From Gamsiella multidivaricata (Eukaryota > Mortierellomycota > Mortierellomycetes > Mortierellales > Mortierellaceae): 64,000 nucleotides of DNA. Each line of letters opens with the position of its first letter. The first letter of the stretch is position 1. The notes beneath the pieces are model-generated. The model ran no database searches. It saw nothing but the letters and a program-made list of their open reading frames with translations, and was not told the origin of the DNA. The stretch is from contig NW_026251714.1 in assembly GCF_025024155.1 (NCBI RefSeq), forward strand, positions 558,001 through 622,000. The letters are read 5' to 3'. The translations under genes were made by a program, and so were the position numbers. Positions 46,704 to 56,656 of the stretch are shown piece after piece.

Positions 46704-47411
46704 TTAAAGCGCCAAAGCGAACCATCCACAGATGAGGGTCAAACCACCCAGAGGTGTCATGGGACCCAACTTGAAGGTTCGGGAGAAGGTCTTGTTGGTA
46801 TCCAAGATGAGTGCATAGATTGAGCCGGAGAAGAGGACGGTGCCGGCGAGGAGCAAGGGGGCCGCAAAGCGGCTCGTGCGGGCCATCAGCGCGGGGGACT
46901 GGGAGATCGCCAACAGGGCCACAGCATGGATCAATTGAATGTTTGCGGCACTGTTCCAGGCCTGTCGGCGTTCAAGGATGTCAGCACCCCCGTGAATATG
47001 AAATACGAAAAGCACGAAAGACATGAACGCGAAAACACACACACACACACACAAATACGAACATGGACGCAGGCAGGAGCACACGGGAGAGAATTTCAAA
47101 TTGTTAGTTTGCAATTGGGGGTTTTGGTTCAAGCGGCGGTACAGTGGCGATATAGTTTACCTTGAGCTTGCCAGCATCACTGTTGACGCGTTTCTCGAGG
47201 CCGTGGGCTCCATAAGCGGCGGTCATCACACCTAATCCACCTGGATATTTGCAGAGTGATGATGATGCCCACCCGCGCCATCCAATGGTCACAAAATTAT
47301 GGTCAGTGCAGCCCAGAGGGTAACCAGCACGGCAGTTCATAGTGATTAGGGCGGATGCTAAGGGAGCTTACCGACAATGGCGGCGGCGCGAAGATAGAAC
47401 GTAGAAGACAT
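46704..47411 (-). CDS. TMEM256/DUF423 family small membrane protein
   Basis: Three exons, 125 aa: 47411-47372, 47240-47161 and 46961-46704. The N-terminus reads MSSTFYLRAAAIVGGLGVMT, followed by AAYGAHGLEKRVNSD and AWNSAANIQLIHAVALLAIS. Two further hydrophobic helices follow, including LLLAGTVLFSGSIYALIL, and a Gly-rich TPLGGLTLICGWFALAL end. The GAHGL motif, NxQLxHA helix and FSGS motif are diagnostic for DUF423/TMEM256, a four-helix protein conserved from bacteria (YgdD) to humans. In eukaryotes it is reported from mitochondrial or ER membranes, and its function is poorly known. A (CA)n repeat lies in intron 2. Confidence 0.93.
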
Positions 47412-47942
47412 ATTGGGTTTGGGTCGTGTTGACAGTTGAATAGGCGATTAGTTACTTGCGTGGTATTATGGAGGGTTGGAGACAGGATGAGGAACAATCG
47501 CTGCGATGCGGAAGGAGTTCAGGAAAGAGAAGGGCAAGGGTTATCATGTGACGCCCTAGTTGAGTGGGAGTGACGAGGTAGAGACCCCTCTGACCTTGTT
47601 GCAAACTTCCCACGGTTTGCTGCAGGGGCAAGTCTCTTCATATGAAAGTTTGTCAGACGGGCATTATTGCTCCATTCCCCTGAGTCAACACAACTCAATT
47701 TCTGGGGGGGTTTTTTTTTTAAGGAAAAAAAGTGTTTATTATGGCTTATAGTTACAAAACGTCCGTTAAAAGGTGCAATTGCTGTCGATTCTAATGTATG
47801 ATGGACTGGCTTGAAAGAGAGAAAAAGAGATGGTGTGTCTTTTGATATACAATGCATGTGTTTGTGTATACTTCGCTTGATAAAGGCTTGAATGTTGTTC
47901 AGTGGTCAATATCGACGATGGGATCGATGCCTCTCACGAGGT
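47412..47942. other. Intergenic, no gene seen
   Basis: 531 bp between the PDX1 stop and the TMEM256-like start, both on the minus strand. It includes a short G8-T10 stretch near 47704. No gene is supported. Confidence 0.4.
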
Positions 47943-49339
47943 TTACCAGCCGCGCTTGGCATAGAGCTGGCCCTCAGGGATGTCCGAGATGTTAATACCG
48001 ACCATGGCCTCTCCCAGATCCTCGGAGACCTCTGCCAAAACCTTGGGGTCCTTGTAGTGGGTCACAGCCTGGACAATAGCACGGGCACGCTTGGCTGGGT
48101 CACCGGACTTGAAGATACCCGATCCAACAAAGACACCATCACATCCGAGCTGCATCATCAAGGCAGCATCGGCAGGAGTGGCAACGCCGCCGGCAGCGAA
48201 GTTGACAACAGGCAAGCGTCCCAACTTGGCAGTCTCCTTGAGAAGATGATAAGGGGCCTGGATCTCCTTGGCATAGGTGAAGAGCTCAGCATCATCCATC
48301 AACTGTGCCTTGCGGATCTCGGCCTTGACTGTACGGCAATGACGGACAGCCTCGACAACATTTCCGGTACCAGCTTCGCCCTTGGTACGGATCATGGCAG
48401 CACCCTCGTTGATACGGCGAAGAGCTTCGCCGAGGTTCTTGCAGCCGCAAACGAAGGGGACCTTGTACTCGTGCTTGTTGATGTGGTTGGACTCATCAGC
48501 GGGAGTAAGGACCTCGGACTCATCAATGTAGTCAACTCCAAGGGACTCAATGATCTAGACCCAATTCAGCGGAAACCAATGACAAAATTTTTAATAAATA
48601 TTTTTGTGTGAACACAAGTGAAGTGAGGGGCGCATGGATCAGATCAGGAACGCAAAAAATATGTTCTTTCTTTTTACCTGGGCCTCGACAATGTGACCGA
48701 TGCGGACCTTGGCCATGACGGGGATAGAGACGGCAGCAATGATCTCGCGGATCATTCTGGGGTCTGACATACGGGCAACGCCGCCTGTTCGTAGCAAAGA
48801 GGGTTCATCAGTAACAAACAAAAAAAAAAAAAAAAAAAAAAAAAAACGTTGAGATGTGAGTCAAGCAAGATCTCTCTTCTTCACGTTGAAGGTATTGTAT
48901 GTCGGAAAAACAACATTATGGTCCCATAGCAAGGATCTGGTGGGCGTGTTTTGATCGTACCGTTCTTGCGGATATCGGCAGGGACACGCTCCAAGGCCAT
49001 GACGGCACAGGCACCGGCAGCTTCGGCAATCAAGGCCTGCTCGACGTTGATCACATCCATAATGACACCACCCTAGTATAGAAAGAAAAAATAATGATAA
49101 TGCGGATCAGCTACTTGTACTTCTGAATTGTAATGGTCCTGCTAGCCCAAGCTGTCCCTGAATGGGCCTAGTTTGTGTGCCCTGTTGTTTTTGATGGTGA
49201 GTTGTCGTACCTTGAGCATCTGGGCGAGACCGGCCTTGACATTGAAAGAGGCGACCTCGGGGACCTCGGAGGCAGCAGAGAGACCGGCAACAGCGGCATT
49301 CTGAGCGGGGACCAGGTTAGTGGGGGTAGCGAAGGTCAT
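47943..49339 (-). CDS. PDX1: Pyridoxal 5'-phosphate synthase, PDX1/SNZ subunit
   Basis: Synthase subunit of the deoxyxylulose-independent vitamin B6 pathway. It makes pyridoxal 5'-phosphate from a pentose phosphate, a triose phosphate and ammonia supplied by the glutaminase partner PDX2/SNO, which is not in this window. Four exons, 319 aa: 49339-49211, 49072-48961, 48784-48678 and 48554-47943. Motifs in order: [31 protein letters not shown], the first catalytic Lys in [25 protein letters not shown], the second catalytic Lys in [18 protein letters not shown], and the phosphate-binding ends [20 protein letters not shown] and [12 protein letters not shown]. Length and motifs are complete, so the enzyme should be active. 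Cytosolic localisation is expected. Confidence 0.98.
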
Positions 49340-51421
49340 TTTGCAAGTGGGAGGTGCGAGCGAGAGCGAGAGTGGGAGAAGAAGAGTAAGGAGCAAGAGA
49401 GAGAAAGAGAGAGAGAAAGAGAGAGGAGAAGGAGGGAAGGGAAGGGAAGGAAAAAGAGGAGGAGCACTCGAGCTAAAAAATGAAGCGGAAAAACCTTATA
49501 TTCAGCCAGTGAACAGGCCGCTACTCTACTCAAAAAAGAAAAAAAAAAAAAAGAAACTGAGAAACTGCGACAGCTCCGGATGCAATTGGATCGATCCTGG
49601 GGTAATGGCTGCTGCTGCTGCCAGGCCGGGGCTGATTCGCTCGCTGCGAGTGTGGAGGTCTGCGGAGAGAAGGGGCATCATATACTCTGCGGCGACTTTG
49701 GGTCTATTGGCCACCAAAAACAATAGCCCGTCCAATTGAGTCAACGCTCAAATGGGAGTCTCTGTCCCCCGATTTCTTCCTTGGGAAATAATAAAAAAAA
49801 AAAAAAAAAAAAAAAATCGAACTCGGTGAAATGGAAAGGCAGGGCGCCCTACAAGATGCACTCATAGTCCTAGTGCGTCTACGAGCCCCGTGGTTGATCT
49901 CTTTGTCATCGTGCACCATTGGCGGTTGTATCTAAACCCCTTCAGCCATTCATTTCTGTCGCTCCTTCCGTCGTGACTCAAGTTGTCTCGTCTCTTTTTC
50001 AACAGTGCCTCGTTGGCCCTTCTGCGACTTCGATTTTCGCAAAGGAGGGAGGTATACGCCTCTCCGCGAACGAGAGATTTTAAATATTTCTTCCAGCATA
50101 GCGCAGTAAGTAGTCTAGGCCAAGAGCGACACATCCACCGTGGGAAGTTGCCTAGACTTGCTCACACACTCCTTCAACGTGCCTCATAAAAACCTTGGGT
50201 CTATGGACAGGCTGTGTCTGGTATAGACACCATGCCAATGTATATTCAAAGTACCATTACACATTCGTACATCAGGAATGAAGTCCATAAGAGACCGAGA
50301 ATAATCTATTTGGCTATCAGTTTAATTTGACAGCCCATGCGGAATCCATTCGCCACGTTGAGCATGCAAGTCAATTCCAGCGGGAAATCCATGTAACTCG
50401 TTCACCCTGAAAATACCTATGGCTCAAGTTTGCTTCTCGAGGGAGTCTGTCGGCAAATGCACCAAGTATTTTACACGGATTTCCTGCAGGGGTTGTCAAA
50501 CAAGACCGACAACCCAGGTTGCCAAATAGGTTGTCCCTAATAAAAAACACTTTTGTGGATCGTGTTGAGTGTATGTACAAGATATCTCCTCGAAAAATGC
50601 CATTGGGGGTTCTTTATCCTTTTTGCGTTCCTGAAAGCGATGTGCCTTGCCCAGGAATCGATCCACGTCCCGTAGAAGTGGCGCTGCTGCAGGTGTCACG
50701 CAAGGAAGGAGACCCGATCGTCCGTGCTGTGTTCATAACCTGAACAAAAAAAGAAAAAAGGAGGACACGTCTTTAGCCAACCAACCCAGACCAAACAGCA
50801 CCCCACACTCCGCACAAAAAACCATGGCCACATCCTTTACAGACGAACCAGCCTGGGGCAAGTCCATTGAGCATTAACAGCCATCTTTCGCTTTCCCTTT
50901 GTTGTCCTCGTTCCCATCAACTCTGCCAAAAGATAGAGCGAATGAATTGCTCTCCTCATCCCAGCAAGCTTGTTTGTCTCCGGGTGGATGCTGCATGGTC
51001 CTTTTTTTTTTAAAAAAAAAATGCAATACCCCTCCAAGAGCCTCTGGAACCGACAGAACGCCGCCAACTTTTTCTGATTATTTGTTTAAGGTTCCCGCGC
51101 TTTCCCCCTGTGGCACGAAAATATGATCGCTATCGCCTCATTCGACATGTTTCTTCCTATGCTATTTTATCGCGTTGGGCGAGCATGCAGACCCGTGGAC
51201 CAGCCTAAAAAAATCCAGCTGCCCTATGTTTTTTTGGGCGCGACACAGCCAGCCCTCATACCCCCAATACACCCAGTTCGTCCACTTTATCGGATGTAGC
51301 CACCCATTCCGCTCTGCGACGCGTCGCCTACGACTCCTATTCTATTCTATTTTTCCTTCTAGGAGGAGATTAGACATGCAGCAATATTAATACTGCTCCA
51401 AACTCATTTCCTCTCGACTAG
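49340..51421. other. Long intergenic region upstream of PDX1 and the RCC2-like gene
   Basis: About 2.1 kb holding the PDX1 promoter and the unresolved 5' end of the RCC2-PHD gene. It contains GA-rich sequence at 49398-49445, an A-run near 49539-49553 and a longer A-run at 49792-49816. A 44-codon ORF at 49605-49739 starts MAAAAARPGLIRSLRVWRSA and looks like a mitochondrial presequence, but nothing else supports it. A 90-codon minus frame ending at 49862 is open but unrecognised. Confidence 0.4.
49792..49816. repeat. Poly(A) tract, about 25 bp
   Basis: Uninterrupted A run in the intergenic region upstream of PDX1. No retroelement body is recognisable next to it. Confidence 0.85.
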
Positions 51422-51536
51422 GCAAGGTCCTCATTGCTGGTGGCGTTGGTAGGTCTATGCGCTTGTCTGCTGTCAATGTCTTTCGTTTTCTTTCAAATAT
51501 TCTTTTATGAATCAAGGATTGCGGTAGTGACAGTGG

Positions 51537-51596
<60 letters not shown>

Positions 51597-54197
51597 GACT
51601 GGGACATGATCGGCCGTAAGCCCAAAGCTGGCGATACTCGCGAACTCTTGTAAGCGATATGGCAAGGTCCCTTTGTTCAAGAAGATGTGCTCGATCTATG
51701 TGTCTTTTCTTCACACTTGCTGCTTCGCATTCAATGCGTATTCTCTATATCCTTAGACCAAACCTCGAGACCTTTCATCTTATCCGCGAGTTCACAGACT
51801 TGAAGTACGTTATTAATTGTTATGCTTGTATCTCTGTCGAAATGTTCACCAAAGTAAAGAAATCAGCAATTGACACCATATGCTTCCTGTTTCCCTTCAA
51901 CAAAAGGATCGTCAAGATCGCCACTGGCCCCAATGCCGCCCATAGCATTTTCATCACAGGTGGCTACATTGTTGTCCTCAGCATCCCTTCACAATGACAC
52001 CCTCTCCAAAAGCGCTTCATCTGACCAAATCTTTTACCGTCTGTTTGTTCCTTGTTTACTATATCCTTGCCTATAGATGATGGAGATGTCTGGGTTCTCG
52101 GACGGTAAGCAGGATGGCGTGTATTTGATTGCATTCGCTTCCAGCAGTTGATCGGCAGACTCACCCAATTCGACATTCTCGCCTTCATTCTCAAACAGCA
52201 ATGAAAAGGGTCAGCTCGGTGTGGGAGACACGAATCCTCACCCCTTGCCAATGAAGATCCCCACGATCTATTCCTCTGCGGGTAACAAAAAATCTACCAA
52301 CCTGAAGTTCGTCGATGCTGCTGTAAGTGCATTTTCTAGTTCCGTGTTTCTCTCCGTACCAAACTTCAGGACGAATACGTTTGTAATCCAGCTGTTAACA
52401 TCCGTACATGGATACTTTGTTTAATTAGGTCGGCCGAAACCATTCAATTATCATTGCCTCCAACGGGGCTGTCTATGGCGCTGGAGACAATAAAATGGGC
52501 CAGGTAACGTTGCGCTTCGTCTTTATAATCATCACCTTGCTAAACGAGCCTGAGTTCCATTTCCTGACGAAAGCTATTGTGTATACCCTAACAGCTCGGC
52601 AACGACAACCTCAAGGAGCACCCATCCTTCGTACATATCAGCAGTCTTGGCAGGGAGAAAGGCGCTAGCGTTGCCTGCGGTGCCGAGTTCACGATGGTCT
52701 TGTCCGAGAAGGGTCAACTCTGGGCATTCGGATCACCCGAATACGGTCAGGTACGATTTCGCATACCACGCTTTGTGTTTGCTGTATTTGTCCAAGTTTT
52801 GTCTGCGGGGACACAGTCTCATCATTTGTATCTGCAATGTCGTCCCAGTTGGGAAACAAGACAAACGGCCAGTATCTTCAGCAATCAAACCGCCTCGTTC
52901 ATATGCCTCAAACAAGTCCAGGTAAGCGTGTCACTTCATACGCTCGATCTCAGCCCACTTATATCATGGACAAGGATACTGACAGTGCCTCTTGTCCATT
53001 TTCGTTTTTTACGGTAGTGCTTGTTGCTGCGTTGAAGGATAAAGTTGTGACTAAGGTCCGCTGCGGCACCAACCACACATTGGCGCTAACTGACGGCGTG
53101 GTTTACAGCTGGGGCTTTGGAGGCTATGGCCGTCTTGGACACTCTAAGCAGGAGGATCTGTGGAGCCCCATGCCAATTGAGCAGTTTGCCGGATCCAACA
53201 AGATCTCGAGAGCGACTGATATCGCTGCGGGCAGCTCGTTCAGCATGGCTTTGGACGGTATGTTATCGTTCCTGTTATTTTGCATGGGTACTTTGAGTGC
53301 GCTCTTTATGTTTTTACTTTCTTGTATGTTTTAACATCGCTACATCGCTACATCGCTGTTGATTGGCGCGTCTTTTTGTTCATTTAACTAGGCCAGGGCC
53401 AGTTTTGGCTGTGGGGTAAATGGAAGACTACGGGCGATGGCGGTGGAGGAACGCCCTGGATGTACCCTCGCACCATGTACGATCTTAACGGATGGTCCTT
53501 CAGGGCGTTCAGTGGAGGCAACGTGACCCTGTTTTGCATCCCCACCTCTGAGCCCTGCACCATCGCCTGGGGTCAGGGAGCAATTCATAGCGAGCTAGGA
53601 TACGGTGAGGGCGAGCCACGATCGTCGACCAAGCCCGATAAGGTCCGCCCATTGGAGGGACTGATCATGAAGGATGTGTCATGTGGTTTGGGTCATACAC
53701 TGCTGCTGTGCAAGCCTGGGCAGGAGAAGTTGCAGGATCTGCCCAAGTGGCCCTTACTGGACGTGGAGGAACATTGTATCGAGTGTTTGAGCGCCGAAGA
53801 TGAGGAGAGCATGTTATTGTGCGATAAATGCGATTCTGGGACTCACCTGCACTGTACTGTCCCTCGACTTCAGGTACGCGATAACCGCAGCTTTGGCCTT
53901 GACTTTATGTCATACTTTTCAATATGTTGCTCATCATGCGTTTGTAATTTTCATACGCGAATGTGTAGGCTGTGCCAGATACGGATTGGTTCTGCCAGGG
54001 CTGCACAAGAGCCAAGGAAAAAAACAGGACAAAGTCCTCGTCTGACGGCTCAGACCTTTCAAGCCAGTCTGCGGGCAAGACGAATGCTAAGCGCAAAGCA
54101 CCCGCCGGCAAAGGTAACCAAGACGATATCGCCCGTTATATCTGTATTTCTTTAACTTGTTCTTTTGGTGCGAAAGCGACGCTTACAATATCTCTTT

Positions 54198-54228
<31 letters not shown>

Positions 54229-54282
54229 GGCTCCAGCAAGAAGAGTAAGGGCAACCACTCGGACGACGACAACTCTGAATAA
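51422..54282 (+). CDS. RCC2-like beta-propeller fused to a PHD finger (5' exon unresolved)
   Basis: Thirteen exons give 518 aa: 51422-51448, 51598-51649, 51757-51804, 51907-51959, 52077-52104, 52199-52322, 52429-52503, 52595-52750, 52849-52921, 53018-53257, 53392-53873, 53969-54113 and 54230-54282. A short upstream exon with the ATG must exist and end in phase 1, but was not identified. RCC1-type repeats carry RCC2-specific strings: KVLIAGGVDWDMIGRKPK, RNEKGQLGVGDT, GDNKMGQLGNDN, CGAEFTMVLSEKGQLWAFG, SPEYGQLG and SWGFGGYGRLGHSKQE. After the propeller (about residue 418) a PHD finger follows: CIEC, CDKCDSGTHLHC and WFCQGC. A basic tail (KTNAKRKAPAGKGSSKKSKG) completes it. RCC2/TD-60 acts in chromosome segregation and small-GTPase control. 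The PHD finger suggests binding to histone tails. Confidence 0.88.
51540..51595. repeat. (TC)28 microsatellite at an intron 3' end
   Basis: About 56 bp of TC repeat running directly into TAG at the acceptor of the second recognised exon of the RCC2-PHD gene, so it serves as the polypyrimidine tract. Confidence 0.92.
54203..54228. repeat. Poly(A) tract at an intron 3' end
   Basis: 26 A directly followed by the acceptor G of the last intron of the RCC2-PHD gene. Confidence 0.85.
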
Positions 54283-54523
54283 CAGCAGTAGGGCATTACT
54301 ATGATTTACAGTGGCAACAAAAGTCAGCAACGAGCATCCGAGTTGGTGCACGGTAGGCGTTAGGCGAATCTGAATATTTATCGAATAATAAAAATCGGCC
54401 GCGTTTCTTTCCATTCTTTCATGTCCATAGTTTGATCCGCACCCTTTGTTGTGCGCAAGGGATCATAAAATGTTTATGCCTTTTTATTGCTTTATGATAT
54501 ATTCGCAAACAAACGACTCTTCT

Positions 54524-56409
54524 CTAGTTATCAGTCATTCTGAAGACCAATGCACAGCCGTCATCCGAACCCGTGACGCAGGTGAGGCCATCGTCCGTCA
54601 TGGCAAAACAGAGGACCGCATTCTGATGGCCCAGCCAAATCTTAAGGTTCTGACCTGTCCTTCCATCCCAAACCTGGACGGACTGATCCGCAGAACAGGT
54701 GGTCACCCAGGGCTGGCTCTTGTGCCACTGCAGCTTGATGATCGGGCCCTTGTGCTCGCACGATGTCCGGAGCTGCATTGTCTGCACATCCCAAATATTC
54801 AAGCGGCCATCCAACGACCCTGTTGCGGCCAGATGCAAGTGATCCGAGAAGCCAACTGTTTCGATTGCATCTGTGTGGTTCTCGAAGGAACCCAAAATCT
54901 GTGTAGCGTCGTATCCATGAGATGAAAAAAATAAAATAAAAAAAATATGAGGTTAAAAACTGGTTTACGATGCAGCAATCATTACCAGATAACGAAAAAA
55001 TAATACTAATAACAGCAATAATAATAATAATTACTACTAGCACTTACGCTTCCGTTGTGGAGGTTGACTAATTTGGCCGTGCCGTCCGCAGATCCTGTCA
55101 TGGCCAAACTGCTATCCTTATTGATGGCGAGGCATGTAATCACGTCGCTATGAAATCGAGCGTCGTCTGAAGTGATACGGTGGATTGCCGTTGCGGTCTT
55201 GGGATCCCAAATGATCAACGAAGCATCCTCCGAGACAGTGACAATCCGCTTGCCGTCCGGTGTGAACTGACCGCTGGTGACAGGACCCGAATGTCCGTTG
55301 AAGATGTTCATAAATGAACCCGAAGGCACGGCCCACATCCAGACTGATGAATCCGTTGCACCCGCGAGGATAATGTTGCCTTTCGGGTGCCAGTTGATCC
55401 ACTAATTGTTGTTCCACAGCGTCATCGTCGTTTTCGATAGGAGAAGGGCGCGAGCAAAGAGCAAAGAGTCAGTTAGGCCACAAATATTTCTCCAGACAAC
55501 AACAAGAACGAGAACTAAAAAATAAAATAAAAAATAAAAAAAAGACGAGAAAGGACGAGAAAGAATGCGACACTTACAACAACCTCATCGGGTCCCTCGA
55601 GTTCGCAGACGAATTCGCCTGTCTCGCTCTTCCAGACGCGGACCTTGCCATCCATTGATCCACTGGCGACATAGGTTCCGTCGACACTGAAGGCCACTTG
55701 TGTAACCGAATCGCTGTGTCCTCCAAACTCATAGAGCTGCTCGCCATCATACAACCGCCAGAGATAGCTCTTGTCGTCACCACCTCCACTCACGGCAATA
55801 TTCTGATGGATCGGGTGTAATGCAACATCATATACTGGCTCTATTATGAGTGAACAAAACAACAAAAATGAGGGCGTCAGTATTAGAGTCCATGATGAAA
55901 TCGAATAAGACGCGAACTGTGTGGATTTGACGCAAGTACCTTTGTGAGTGAAGAATCCCTGAACAGAATCATCGTGAAGCTCGACCATCTCGTCATCAAC
56001 TAGGTTCCCGTCCTCGTCGTACTGCTGGGCCCCCTCTGCGTTCTCATCATCGTCCTCCTCCATCATATCTATGTATAGGCGATTTCAATTGGTGGCGATT
56101 AATTAAAATCCTCGCGTCCGAGTGCTCTAGAGGCATCGCCAGACCTGACGAAACTACAGTGATACTGAGGTAACGCCCACTTTATTGTCGTACGACCTAC
56201 CTTGGTTATCCTCAAGGATCTGGACTTCATCGACCTCATCGGGGTCCAAGAACTCTTCGTGATCACTCTCGTCATGTCTTGTTGGTTCCTGCTACAAAGA
56301 ATCAACATAATGAGGTTAGGAATCAGGTCTGTCTCGAGCGCTTCTGCTCGTCAAATGTCATCCTTATTAGGTATGCTTAGTCAGCTCGAGTACATACAGA
56401 ATTGGACAT
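54524..56409 (-). CDS. SQT1: SQT1/AAMP-type WD40 protein (ribosomal protein uL16 chaperone)
   Basis: Six exons, about 407 aa: 56409-56398 (12 nt), 56291-56201, 56068-55940, 55840-55578, 55401-55048 and 54898-54524. All phases agree. An acidic N-terminus (DESDHEEFLDPDEVDEVQIL, then MMEEDDDENAEGAQQYDEDG) leads into an eight-bladed propeller. Diagnostic strings are VYDVALHPIHQNIAVSGGGD, DKSYLWRL, GHSDSVTQVAFS, WINWHPKGNIILAGATDSSV, WMWAVPSG, GHSGPVTSGQFTPDGKRIVT and TGSADGTAKL. In yeast Sqt1 binds nascent uL16 (Rpl10) and protects it until it joins the 60S subunit. AAMP is the animal homologue. It converges on the RCC2-PHD gene (242 bp between the stops) and lies 247 bp downstream of BRF1 on the same strand. 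Confidence 0.94.
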
Positions 56410-56656
56410 AATGTGTATGGAACGAATGTATTATTGGTAAAGAGTAGTATTGGAGTGGAGTTGAGAGGGACAGAGCGTCTATGTTGCTTTTTTTTTTTTG
56501 ATGCTTATTTATTGTGTGACGGCCACTATGTACCGAACTTTAAGCACATTTGTCATCTTATGGCCGCAGTCGCTCATGAACAGAGTCCTGAAATGAAAGA
56601 TACACGTAGGCAATGGAGGGGAACGCCGTGCTGAGGACGATACGAGCGAGTGCGAC

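Noticed and set aside
49817..49900. tRNA-like B box (GAGTTCGATT on the minus strand) next to a poly(A/T) tract
   Set aside because: No matching T stem, acceptor stem or A box could be drawn around it.
49862..50134. 90-codon minus-strand frame with a basic Arg/Lys-rich middle
   Set aside because: No recognisable family and no supporting splice partners; may be chance.
50640..50720. Second tRNA candidate with a GGATCGATTCC sequence on the minus strand
   Set aside because: The flanking bases do not form a T stem and there is no A box at the right distance.
50824..50877. ATG exon MATSFTDEPAWGKS as the first exon of the RCC2-PHD gene
   Set aside because: It has no GT donor in the phase required by the exon at 51422; its stop comes after 17 codons.
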